Shown here: piece by piece, positions 43,835-51,796 of the stretch
Layout of the letters: the number at the start of each line of letters is the position of its first letter
Position numbering within the stretch: the stretch's first letter is position 1
NCBI RefSeq assembly: GCF_024172165.1
Contig: NZ_JAMZEB010000002.1
Coordinates: 4,981,501 to 5,045,500 of the forward strand
DNA: 64,000 bases
From: Nonomuraea thailandensis
GTDB lineage: Bacteria > Actinomycetota > Actinomycetes > Streptosporangiales > Streptosporangiaceae
Reading direction: 5' to 3'
Position numbers and translations under genes: made by a program
The notes under the pieces: generated by a model
The model's database searches: none
What the model was told of the DNA's origin: nothing
Seen by the model: the letters and a program-made list of their open reading frames with translations, nothing else

Positions 43835-45040
43835 ATGATGTCGTTTCTGTCCGGCATGCTCCGCCCGACCCTGCGGGCACGGCTCACCTTGGGGTACGGA
43901 GTGCTGTTCATGGCCGCTGGGCTGGCTCTGCTCGCGGTCACGTATCTGCTGTTCAACCAGCAGTTGTCGCAGTCGTTCGCCTCCCGGTTCGACACATCGG
44001 ACGGCAGGCGGACGAAGCTGTCCGTCATCGCGCCAGGCGGATATGTGATGCAGGGCCCGGAGGCGTTGGACTGGATGCAGACACAGGAGACGGCACTGCG
44101 CGAGGCGGCCGTGACGTCGCTGCTCGCCCAAGGGATCATCGCCCTGGTCGCGGTCGGTCTCTCGGCCGTGGTGCTCTGCTGGGTCGTGACCGGGCGGATG
44201 CTCGCCCCCTTGCGCCTGGTGACCGCGACGGCGCGGCGCATCGCCGCGGCACCTGTCGCCGATCGCGGCCTGCACGAGCGGATCGCGTTGCGAGGACCGG
44301 TCGATGAGGTCAAGGAACTGGCCGACACGTTCGACACCATGGTCGAGCGACTCGATCACTCCTTCGACGGACAGCGCCGGTTCGTCGCCAACGCCTCCCA
44401 CGAGTTGCGGACGCCGCTGACGCTCAACCGGGCGCTGGTCGAGCTGGCCATGCACCGCCGTACCGCGTCGCAGGACGTCAAAGAGCTCGGCGCGAACCTG
44501 CTGGAGATCAACGCGCGCCACGAGCGGCTCATCTCCGGGCTGCTGTTGCTCGCCCGCGCCGAGAACGAGATCGGCGAGCGGTCACCGGTGGACCTGGCCG
44601 ACATCGTCAACCACGTGGTGGCGCAGACGGCCCCGGAGGCCGAGCAGGCATGCGTCACCGTGCAGGAGTCGGCCTTTCCCGCGCAGACGGCAGGGGATGC
44701 GATGTTGCTCGAACGCCTGGTGCACAACCTGGTCGAGAACGGCATCCGGTACAACACCGGCGACGGCGCCGGCTGGGTGCGGGTCGCCAGCCGCACCGCC
44801 TTCGACGGCGGAGCCGAGGTGGAGGTGACCAACAGCGGCCCGGCCATCCCCGCCTATGAGATCCCGGCCCTGTTCAAGCCGTTCCACCGGCTCGGCGATG
44901 AGCGCGCGGTCACCGGGCGCAGCGCCGGCCTGGGCCTGTCGATCGTCCAGTCGGTCGCGCGGGCGCACGGCGGTGACGTCATGGCGCAGCCTCGGCAGGG
45001 TGGTGGCCTCGTCGTCACCGTCACGCTGCCCCGAGACTGA
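43835..45040 (+). CDS. Sensor histidine kinase without a linked response regulator
   Basis: ATG 43835 starts a 401-residue kinase: membrane helix 1 (GYGVLFMAAGLALLAVTYLL), a short outside loop of about 70 residues, membrane helix 2 (GIIALVAVGLSAVVLCWVV), HAMP, H-box ASHELRTPL, N-box HNLVENGIRYN and a GLGLSIVQSVARAHGG G-box. Kinases of this class pair with OmpR-type response regulators, which bind 11-bp direct repeats. None is encoded in the window. The gene has no copy of the repeat of its own. It sits inside the block of genes carrying sites A-E and is the natural candidate sensor for them. Confidence 0.9.
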   Translation: MMSFLSGMLRPTLRARLTLGYGVLFMAAGLALLAVTYLLFNQQLSQSFASRFDTSDGRRTKLSVIAPGGYVMQGPEALDWMQTQETALREAAVTSLLAQGIIALVAVGLSAVVLCWVVTGRMLAPLRLVTATARRIAAAPVADRGLHERIALRGPVDEVKELADTFDTMVERLDHSFDGQRRFVANASHELRTPLTLNRALVELAMHRRTASQDVKELGANLLEINARHERLISGLLLLARAENEIGERSPVDLADIVNHVVAQTAPEAEQACVTVQESAFPAQTAGDAMLLERLVHNLVENGIRYNTGDGAGWVRVASRTAFDGGAEVEVTNSGPAIPAYEIPALFKPFHRLGDERAVTGRSAGLGLSIVQSVARAHGGDVMAQPRQGGGLVVTVTLPRD

Positions 45041-45063
45041 CCGCGCACCTTCACCGGGCAAAC

Positions 45064-45081
45064 GATAACGCTGAGGAAACA
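45064..45081 (+). promoter_or_regulatory. Direct-repeat site E (GGAAAC 11-bp period)
   Basis: GATAACGCTGAGGAAACA lies 23 bp before ATG 45105. TACCAT at 45093-45098, 12 bp after the second unit, would be a -10 placing the start of transcription at or next to the ATG. Confidence 0.6.
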
Positions 45082-45104
45082 CGCGCCTTCACTACCATCT
45101 GACC

Positions 45105-45413
45105 ATGCGAAAAATGATCATGGCGGTGGTGACGGCCGCGGCCATCACCGCGGTCCTCCCGTTGGCGCAGGGCACCGCTCTGGCCGAACCTCTGCCGAGC
45201 GACTGCCACAGCGGCATCTACTATCAGAAGTACAAGACCTGGGCCAGTTGCAACAAGGGCGCCGGATACGTGCGAGCGGTGGCCAAGTGTCCCACCGGCA
45301 CCACGTACGGCCCGTGGGTCGTCGTCTCCTCCGGTATCGCGGGACAGTCCGTCGCCACCTGCTCCGGCAACCGCAACGCGACCGGCCACTCCTACCAGAT
45401 CAAGAAGTACTGA
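45105..45413 (+). CDS. Small secreted Cys-containing protein
   Basis: The 102-residue product has a Sec signal peptide (MRKMIMAVVTAAAITAVLPL to ALAEP) and a mature part of about 75 residues with four Cys (SDCHSG, ASCNKG, AKCPTG, ATCSGN), likely two disulfides. Similar small secreted proteins are frequent in actinomycetes and have no known role. The distance from a -10-like element to the ATG (6 nt) suggests a leaderless message. It ends before a strong hairpin and carries site E, so it is the last member of the repeat-linked set. Confidence 0.8.
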   Translation: MRKMIMAVVTAAAITAVLPLAQGTALAEPLPSDCHSGIYYQKYKTWASCNKGAGYVRAVAKCPTGTTYGPWVVVSSGIAGQSVATCSGNRNATGHSYQIKKY

Positions 45414-45437
45414 CACTCCCCTGAGGCAGCGATCCCG

Positions 45438-45472
45438 GCCCGGGCACATGGCGCGAGCACATGTGCCCGGGC
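45438..45472. terminator. Perfect 13-bp-stem hairpin between convergent genes
   Basis: GCCCGGGCACATG and CATGTGCCCGGGC pair exactly around a 9-nt loop, 24 nt after the small secreted protein and 48 nt past the stop of the convergent AraC gene. It is a bidirectional terminator candidate. Confidence 0.65.
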
Positions 45473-45520
45473 CCGGTGCTGTGAGCACGATGCGGCGGGC
45501 GGCAACCGGATCGACGCCGG

Positions 45521-46387
45521 TCAGGCGTGCAGGAGCGCCGCAAGGACCGTCAGGCCGTGCGACTCGGCAGGCGACGGCGGCGCGAACTCCGGCGCGGTGC
45601 GGCGGAACGTGGTCGGCGCCATGCCGTAGACCGCGCGAAAGCGGCGCGAGAAGTGGTAGGCGTCCGCGAAACCGCACTGTACGGCGATGGCGCGCATGGA
45701 CAGGTTGCTCTGCCACAACAGCGGCTCGGCCCTGGCCAGCCGGAGCAGCTCGATGGCGGTGACCGGGCTGACCCCGAACGTGCGGCGGAACGTACGGGCC
45801 AGCGTGCTCGGCGACACCCGGGCGGCCGAGGCGAGCTGCCCCATCGGGATGGGCCTGGCCACCCCGTCGGCCCAGCGCTCGCGCACCGCGCTCATCATCG
45901 CCGTCAGCGGCTTCGGCAGGCTGGCCGGCGTGCGGTGCGCCGGGCCGGGATCGGCCAGGAACGTCAGCACCAGCAGGCGCAGCGTCTCGCACGCCTGTGT
46001 CTGCCAGCCCGGCGGGCACTCGGCGCCCAGCCAGAGCAGGTACTGGCACAGGGCGGCCATCGGGTCGTGCCGTCCGGTCAGGTCCCGCACCAACGGCCAG
46101 GTGCCCGGCATCGCACCGGTGAGGCTGAAGTGCACGTACGCGTGCCGGGTCGGGACGCGGGCGTCCCAGTGGAAGGCGTCCCGCGTCCCCGGCCGGATGA
46201 GCAGCAGCCTGCCCGGCGTCAGCGGCAGCGCGGCGTCGTCATGCAGCCAGGTGGCGCTGCCCGACAGGAGCCAGACGAACTGGTACGACCTGGCCACCCG
46301 CGGGCCGAACGACGAGCCGGGCGGATAGCCTGCGACGCTCGGCCCGAGCCGGGCCACCAGATCGACCGAGATCGTCACCTGTCGCAA
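45521..46387 (-). CDS. AraC-family transcriptional regulator
   Basis: The 288-residue protein has an N-terminal cupin-like sensor domain (LPLTPGRLLLIRPGTRDAFHW) and a C-terminal double helix-turn-helix (IPMGQLASAARVSPSTLARTF, RRTFGVSPVTAIEL, SMRAIAVQCGFADAYHFSRRF). The start overlaps the stop of the PhyH gene by 13 bp, so the two form an operon. AraC proteins next to PhyH oxygenases and sugar importers are typical of carbohydrate loci. It may respond to a sugar-like ligand from the divergent operon. Confidence 0.9.
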   Translation of the reverse strand: MRQVTISVDLVARLGPSVAGYPPGSSFGPRVARSYQFVWLLSGSATWLHDDAALPLTPGRLLLIRPGTRDAFHWDARVPTRHAYVHFSLTGAMPGTWPLVRDLTGRHDPMAALCQYLLWLGAECPPGWQTQACETLRLLVLTFLADPGPAHRTPASLPKPLTAMMSAVRERWADGVARPIPMGQLASAARVSPSTLARTFRRTFGVSPVTAIELLRLARAEPLLWQSNLSMRAIAVQCGFADAYHFSRRFRAVYGMAPTTFRRTAPEFAPPSPAESHGLTVLAALLHA

Positions 46388-47223
46388 CCACCGTCACGGT
46401 TCGGGCGGATGCGCGGGCGGCGCAGGTTCTCCAGCCCCTTGTACGCGTACGGGTCGGTGCCGGCGACGAGGACGACGTCGCGGAAGTCCGCCTGCCCCAT
46501 GCCCGTGCCCTGCTCCGGCACGGCCCAGGGCAGCAGCGACTCGGCGCTCATGTAGTGGTTGACCAGCGCCCGCCGATAGCCGTGCCCGGCGGTGTTGGGC
46601 AGCGACTTGTGCAGCAGGTAGCCGTTGAACACCACCACGCTGCCCGCCTTCACCTCGACGGGCACCGCGTCGGAGTCCTGGAACGGGAAGCCGTAGGACT
46701 CCACGGTGCAGTCGTAGCGGGGGTCGTCGTGCTCGCGGTTCGGGTAGAGCACGCCGTGCTGGTGCGAGCCCGGCAGCACCCAGAGGCAGCCGTTGTCCAC
46801 GGTGGCGTCGTCGAGCGCGATCCAGGCCGCCGTGAGCGAGCGGTCGCGCGTGGGGATGAACAGCTCGTCCTGGTGCCAGGCCTGCCCCGGCTCGCCCTCC
46901 GACTTGATGAACAACATCGACTGCATCGCCTTGACGTTCGGGCCGATGAGCGTGGTGAGCGCCGAAACGACGGCGGGATGGCGCATCGTGTCGAGCATCA
47001 CGCCGGAGAGCTTGTGCGGGTAGTGCACGCACAGGAACCGGCGCAGCACGTCGTCGTCGGTGTCGGCGGCACCCGCGGGCAGCGCGCCACTGATGTCGCC
47101 CAGCTCGCCCCGGCAGATGCGCACGGCCTCTTCCAGCAGCTCACCGACCTCACCCGCGTCGAGGGCGTGGTCGAGGACAAGGTAGCCGTCACGCTCGTAG
47201 GAGGTCGTCAGATCGTTCGTCAT
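46375..47223 (-). CDS. Phytanoyl-CoA dioxygenase (PhyH) family 2OG-Fe(II) oxygenase
   Basis: The 282-residue protein begins YERDGYLVLDHALDAGEV, the PhyH start. It has the iron ligands AWHQDELF (HxD) and LLHKSLPN (distal His), and the 2-oxoglutarate Arg in GYRRALVNHYMS. Bacterial members hydroxylate various small molecules. It is the first gene of the minus-strand operon with AraC, transcribed away from the LacI-led operon across a 152-bp shared region. A catabolic side reaction on the imported compound is a reasonable guess. Confidence 0.9.
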   Translation of the reverse strand: MTNDLTTSYERDGYLVLDHALDAGEVGELLEEAVRICRGELGDISGALPAGAADTDDDVLRRFLCVHYPHKLSGVMLDTMRHPAVVSALTTLIGPNVKAMQSMLFIKSEGEPGQAWHQDELFIPTRDRSLTAAWIALDDATVDNGCLWVLPGSHQHGVLYPNREHDDPRYDCTVESYGFPFQDSDAVPVEVKAGSVVVFNGYLLHKSLPNTAGHGYRRALVNHYMSAESLLPWAVPEQGTGMGQADFRDVVLVAGTDPYAYKGLENLRRPRIRPNRDGGCDR

Positions 47224-47342
47224 CGCCCCATCATCGCCATCGCCGCCCGGTCACGGCCATGGCCTCATGGTGCATCTAGATGGCGAATTTTGTCACCCGT
47301 TGACGTGTCCGGAAATGCAGGTTTAACATCCGACTCACCTTC

Positions 47343-47354
47343 TAATACGTATTA
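47343..47354 (+). promoter_or_regulatory. LacI-type palindromic operator
   Basis: TAATACGTATTA is a perfect 12-bp palindrome with a central CG, the form favoured by LacI/GalR regulators, 21 bp before the lacI-type start codon. It is the most AT-rich spot of the 152-bp region shared with the divergent PhyH operon. Confidence 0.7.
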
Positions 47355-47375
47355 ATCGCCTCGATAGGAGGTCGC

Positions 47376-48452
47376 ATGGCTCCTCCTGCACGGCCGCGGC
47401 GAGCGACCCAGCTGGATATCGCCAGGCTCGCCGGTGTCTCACAGGCGACCGTGTCGCTCGTCCTCAGCGGCGGCGCCGCCAGTGCCCAGCTCACCGAGCC
47501 CACCCGGCAGGCCGTGCTGGCGGCGGCGGCGGAACTGGGTTACTCGGCCAACGTCGCCGCCAAGAGCCTCAAGGGTGGCCGCACCCACCTGCTCGGTCTG
47601 TACACGTTCGAGCCGGTCTTCCCGACCGACCAGCGTGACTTCTACTTCCCGTTCCTGATCGGCGTCGAGGAGGAGACCTCGCGGCAGGGCTACGACCTGC
47701 TGCTGTTCACCTCGATAGGGTCCGGGGAGCGGGAGATCTACACCGGCGGGGTCAACCGGCTCAAGCTCGCCGACGGCTGTGTTCTGCTGGGCCGCAACGT
47801 GCGCCGCGAGGAGCTGGCGGAGCTGGTCAGGGAGGACTTCCCGATCGTCTTCGTCGGCCGCCGCGAGCTCGACGACGCCCAGTTGTCCTACGTCGCCGCC
47901 GACTACGTGACGGCCACCAGCGACCTCGTCGCCGAGCTGGCCCGCCTGGGCCACCGCAGGATCCTCTACCTGCGCGCGGTCGAGGACACCGAGCCGACCC
48001 TCGACCGCGAGAGCGGTTACCGGCGGGGCCTGGCCGCGGCCGGAATCCCCGTGGACGAGTCGCTGATCCGCGTGCTCGCCGACCCCGCCGACCTGACGCC
48101 GGGCTTCGTCGCGCACTGGACGGGCACGGCCGGCGTCACCGCGATCCTCGTCGAGCCGAGTGAGGACAACCGGCTGACCACCGCCCTCGCCGCCACCAGC
48201 GCGGCCGGCGAGGTGAGCTTCCCCCGCGACTGCTCGATCGCGCTGCTCGGCGACCCGCCGTCATGGACGCCCGAGCTGCGCGACTGGACCCGCTTCTCGC
48301 TGCCCCGCGTCGAGATGGCCCGCACGGCCGTGCAGATCCTGATCGAGCTGCTGGACGTGGCCGACGGCGCGCCCCGGCAGGTCACCGTGCCGTGCAGCTA
48401 CGTGCCCGGCGACTCCATCGGCCCCGCCCCCGAGCGGACGTGGCCCCGGTGA
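47376..48452 (+). CDS. LacI-family transcriptional regulator
   Basis: ATG 47376 follows AGGAGG. The 358-residue protein has the N-terminal LacI helix-turn-helix (TQLDIARLAGVSQATVSLVL) with hinge helix (VAAKSLKGGRTHLLGLY) and the periplasmic-binding-type sensor domain (FLIGVEEETSRQGYDLLLF, GHRRILYLRAVED, SIALLGDPP). It is the first gene of the operon, translationally coupled by GTGA to the first permease. The palindrome at 47343 lies directly upstream, so it represses its own operon. Confidence 0.9.
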   Translation: MAPPARPRRATQLDIARLAGVSQATVSLVLSGGAASAQLTEPTRQAVLAAAAELGYSANVAAKSLKGGRTHLLGLYTFEPVFPTDQRDFYFPFLIGVEEETSRQGYDLLLFTSIGSGEREIYTGGVNRLKLADGCVLLGRNVRREELAELVREDFPIVFVGRRELDDAQLSYVAADYVTATSDLVAELARLGHRRILYLRAVEDTEPTLDRESGYRRGLAAAGIPVDESLIRVLADPADLTPGFVAHWTGTAGVTAILVEPSEDNRLTTALAATSAAGEVSFPRDCSIALLGDPPSWTPELRDWTRFSLPRVEMARTAVQILIELLDVADGAPRQVTVPCSYVPGDSIGPAPERTWPR

Positions 48453-49378
48453 CGCGCATGGTGGTGCGCCGGCTGCTGATCGGCGTGTTCGTGATGTGGG
48501 GCGCGGCCTCGGTCATCTTCGTCATCGTGCGCGCCGCGCCCGGCGACCCCGCGGCGGTGTTCCTCGGCCCGGACGCGAGCAAGGAGCAGATCGCCCGGCT
48601 CACCGCGGCGCTCGGGCTCGACCGGCCGCTGTTCGAGCAGTATGTCCGTTACCTCGGCGACGTGCTCAACCTGAACTTCGGCGACTCCTACCGGCTCGGC
48701 AGGCCCGCGATGGAAGCGGTGCTCGAACGGCTGCCCGCCACGATCGACCTCACCCTCACCGCGACGTGCCTCGCCGTGGCAGCGGGCCTGTTGCTCGGCC
48801 TCGTCGCGGGCAGCCGGCCCGGCGGCGCGGTGGACCGGGTCGTGTCCGCGGCCACGATCGCGCTGCAGTCCTTCCCGACGTTCTGGGTGGGGATCATGCT
48901 GGTGCTGACGTTCGCGCTCGGCCTGCGGTTGCTGCCCAGCGCCGGGGTCGGCACGCCGGCACACCTGGTGCTGCCCGCGGTGACGCTGGCCTTCCCGTTC
49001 ACCGCGATCGTCGCCCGGCTCACCAGGAGCAGCGTCACGGAGGCGATGCGCGAGCCGTACGTGCAGACGGCCCGTTCCAAGGGGCTCAGCAACCGCCAGG
49101 TACTCCTCGGGCACGCGCTGCGCAACTCGCTCATCCCGGTCGTCACGATCGTCGGCCTGCAGATGGGCGCGCTCATGGGAGGCGCCGTGATCGTGGAGAA
49201 CGTCTTCGCCTGGCCGGGGCTCGGCTCCCTGGTCGTGGACGCGGTCGCCAACCGGGACTACGCGGTCGTGCAGGCGGTCACGCTGCTGATCGCCGGGATC
49301 GTGATGGTGCTCAACATCGTCGCCGACGTGCTCTACGTCCGGCTGGACCCCCGCATCCGCACGGAGGTGAAGTCGTGA
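48449..49378 (+). CDS. ABC importer permease, DppB type
   Basis: GTG 48449 overlaps the LacI stop; ATG 48458 is an alternative. The 309-residue protein has about six membrane helices and the DppB/OppB features: an N-terminal helix followed by APGDPAAVFLGPDAS, and a C-terminal EAMREPYVQTARSKGLSNRQ coupling helix (EAA motif) with ENVFAWPGLGSL. It forms the membrane channel together with the next gene. Family members carry peptides, nickel, and in several bacteria sugars or sialic acids. Confidence 0.9.
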   Translation: MTRMVVRRLLIGVFVMWGAASVIFVIVRAAPGDPAAVFLGPDASKEQIARLTAALGLDRPLFEQYVRYLGDVLNLNFGDSYRLGRPAMEAVLERLPATIDLTLTATCLAVAAGLLLGLVAGSRPGGAVDRVVSAATIALQSFPTFWVGIMLVLTFALGLRLLPSAGVGTPAHLVLPAVTLAFPFTAIVARLTRSSVTEAMREPYVQTARSKGLSNRQVLLGHALRNSLIPVVTIVGLQMGALMGGAVIVENVFAWPGLGSLVVDAVANRDYAVVQAVTLLIAGIVMVLNIVADVLYVRLDPRIRTEVKS

Positions 49379-50253
49379 GCAGCCAGGCGGCGGTCCTCCC
49401 CCAGCAGGTGGCCACGCGCCGGTGGCGCAGGGGCGCGCCGGCCATGGTGCCGTACGCGGTGATCGCGGCGTACGTGCTGGTGGCCCTGATCGGGCCGCTG
49501 GTCATCGACTACGACCCGGTGCACACCCCGCTTCCCGACCGGCTGCTCGCCCCCGGCTCGCACACCGCCTCCGGCGCGGTCGCGTGGCTCGGCACCGACG
49601 CGCTCGGCCGCGACATCCTCTCCCAGATCGTCTACGGCGCCCGAACGTCACTGACCATCGGACTGGCGACCGTGCTGACCGCGAGCGTGGTCGGCGTCAC
49701 GATCGGCGTCGTCGCCGGCTACGCCCGTGGCTGGCTGGACGCGGTGCTGGCCAGGATCACCGACGTGCTGCAGGCGTTCCCCGCGATCCTGCTCGCGATC
49801 GTGATCGCCGGCGTGTTCGCCCGCAGCGTGCCGGTGGTGGTGCTCTCGTTGTCGGTGACGGCCTGGATCTCCTTCGCCCGCGTCACCCGCGGCGTCGCCC
49901 TGTCCCTGCGCGAACGGGCCTGGGTGGACGCGGCCCGGGTGATGGGCGTGCCGGTCCGGTCGATCGTCGCCCGGCACGTGCTGCCCTTCACCATCGGACC
50001 GGTCGTCGCGCTGGCCACGCTGGAGTTCGCGCTCGTCGTGCTGGCCGAGGCGGGCCTGAGCTTCCTCGGCATCGGGCTGCCCACCGGAGCCGTCTCGTGG
50101 GGCCAGACCATCGCGAACGGCCAGCAGTACCTGGAGACCGCCTGGTGGATCTCCACCCTGCCCGGCATCGCCCTGTCCCTGCTGATCATCAACATCGGCA
50201 TCCTCGGCGACCAGCTCACCGCCCGGTACGGGCAGCGTCGTCCCCGCCTCTGA
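49375..50253 (+). CDS. ABC importer permease, DppC type
   Basis: GTG 49375 overlaps the preceding stop by 4 bp. The 292-residue protein has six membrane helices, the DppC N-terminal region (PLVIDYDPVHTPLPDRLLAP, HWLGTDALGRD-like segment AWLGTDALGRDILSQIVYG) and the coupling helix RERAWVDAARVMGVPVRSIV. It pairs with the DppB-type permease. Confidence 0.9.
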   Translation: MSSQAAVLPQQVATRRWRRGAPAMVPYAVIAAYVLVALIGPLVIDYDPVHTPLPDRLLAPGSHTASGAVAWLGTDALGRDILSQIVYGARTSLTIGLATVLTASVVGVTIGVVAGYARGWLDAVLARITDVLQAFPAILLAIVIAGVFARSVPVVVLSLSVTAWISFARVTRGVALSLRERAWVDAARVMGVPVRSIVARHVLPFTIGPVVALATLEFALVVLAEAGLSFLGIGLPTGAVSWGQTIANGQQYLETAWWISTLPGIALSLLIINIGILGDQLTARYGQRRPRL

Positions 50254-50275
50254 CACCCCCTCCTAGGAGACCTCC

Positions 50276-51796
50276 ATGATTGGCCTTCGCAAGGTGACGG
50301 CGTTCGCCGTCGCGGCCGTCCTCATGCTGGCCGGCTGTTCCACGACCACCGGCGGCGCGGGCGGCGGCGATCCGGCCGCCGCCGGTGACAAGCTGACGGC
50401 CGCGGGCACGTACCCGATCGAGAGCCTCGACCCGCACGGGGCTCAAGGTGCCACGACCGGCACCCAGCTCGCCGCCCAGGCGATCTTCAGCCGGCTCGTC
50501 CGGCCCACTTCCGACGGCAGGGTCGAAGGCGACCTGGCCGAGAAGTGGGAGGCCGGCGCCACCGCCGCGGAGTGGACGTTCCACCTCCGCTCCGGCGTCA
50601 CGTTCTCCGACGGCAAGCCGGTGGCCGCCGCCGACGTGGTCGCCTCCTTCGAGCGGATGATGTCGCTGGACGGCCCGAACGCCGCCAACTTCCCCGACTA
50701 CAAGATGACCGCGACCGCCGAGACCGAGGTCAAGCTGACCGCGCCGGCCCCCGACGCGTCGATCCCCCGCAAGCTCGGCCTGTTCTACGTCCTCCCGCGC
50801 GCCGTCACGGCCCAGGACACCGCGTTCTTCGAGCATCCCATCGGTTCCGGCCCGTTCACCGTGGACCGGTTCGCGCCCGGCGAGGTGTTGTCGATGAGCG
50901 CGAACGCCAAGCACTGGGGCGGCGCGCCGAAGCTCGGCCACCTGGACGTGCGCACCATCCCCGACCTGTCGGCGCGGCTGACCGCGCTGCGCACCGGCGA
51001 GGTGGACGTGGTCTGGGGCATCCCCGACGACCAGCTTCCGACGCTGAGCGGCGCGGACGGCCTGACCGTCAAGACGGTGCCGAGCACCGCGGTGTTCACC
51101 ATGTGGTTCAACTCCTCGGTCCCGGCGCTCAAGACCGCCGAGGTGCGCCGGGCCCTGTGGCAGTCGGTCGACTTCGCCACGATCATCAAGCAGCTCTATC
51201 CGCAGACCGGCGCCCTGTCAGACGGCCTGGTGGCGCCCGCGGTGCTCGGCTACGCCAAGCAGCAGCCGGTCACCCATGACACGCAGGCCGCCAAGGCGGC
51301 GCTGGAGGCCGCGGGCTTCGACTTCTCCAAGAAGCTGCGGCTGCAGTTCTCCGACGCCGAGTTCCGCCCGTTCGTCCAGGCGGTGGCCTCCGGGCTGGCC
51401 GCGGCCGGCGTGCAGGTGGACGTGCTGGAGAAGGAGAAGGCGGTCTTCACCGAGGATCTGCTCGCGCTCAACTGGGACATCAACTTCCAGCAGCTCGCCA
51501 CGCCGACCTACGACGCGGCCAGCAACCTGGGCCGGCTCTACACGTGCGCGGCGAAGCGTACCGGCTACTGCAACAAGGAGCTCGACAAGCTGCTGGCCGA
51601 GGCGGGCGCGAGCCCGGACGAGGCCGAGCGCGCCGACCTTTACGGCCAGGCCGGAAAGATCATCTGGGCGGACGCGGTCGGCATGTACCCGATGACGGTG
51701 CAGCTCGCCTACTCGTGGCGGTCGCGGGTCACCGGGTTCACCCCGGACCCGAGTGGCCTGCCCGACTTCTCCCACGTCCGGCTCGCGGGCGCGTGA
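50276..51796 (+). CDS. Solute-binding lipoprotein, family 5 (peptide/sugar type)
   Basis: ATG 50276 has AGGAG. The 506-residue protein has a lipobox (MLAGC; Cys at about residue 21) and the SBP family 5 layout: YPIESLDPHG, LVRPTSDGRVEGDLAEKWEA, WTFHLRSGVTFSDGKPVAAA and a late GYCNKELDKLLAEA. It captures the substrate outside the membrane for the two permeases. The family also includes sialic-acid binders of the Sat/Sia type, which fits the sialidase-like gene in this operon, but the ligand cannot be read from the sequence. Confidence 0.9.
   Translation: MIGLRKVTAFAVAAVLMLAGCSTTTGGAGGGDPAAAGDKLTAAGTYPIESLDPHGAQGATTGTQLAAQAIFSRLVRPTSDGRVEGDLAEKWEAGATAAEWTFHLRSGVTFSDGKPVAAADVVASFERMMSLDGPNAANFPDYKMTATAETEVKLTAPAPDASIPRKLGLFYVLPRAVTAQDTAFFEHPIGSGPFTVDRFAPGEVLSMSANAKHWGGAPKLGHLDVRTIPDLSARLTALRTGEVDVVWGIPDDQLPTLSGADGLTVKTVPSTAVFTMWFNSSVPALKTAEVRRALWQSVDFATIIKQLYPQTGALSDGLVAPAVLGYAKQQPVTHDTQAAKAALEAAGFDFSKKLRLQFSDAEFRPFVQAVASGLAAAGVQVDVLEKEKAVFTEDLLALNWDINFQQLATPTYDAASNLGRLYTCAAKRTGYCNKELDKLLAEAGASPDEAERADLYGQAGKIIWADAVGMYPMTVQLAYSWRSRVTGFTPDPSGLPDFSHVRLAGA

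Noticed and set aside
45064..45081. GGAAAC as the -35 element of an ECF sigma factor instead of a response-regulator site
   Set aside because: The unit is doubled with an exact 11-bp period at all five places and no conserved ECF-type -10 follows at 16-17 bp, so a direct-repeat-binding regulator fits better, although the ECF reading is not excluded.
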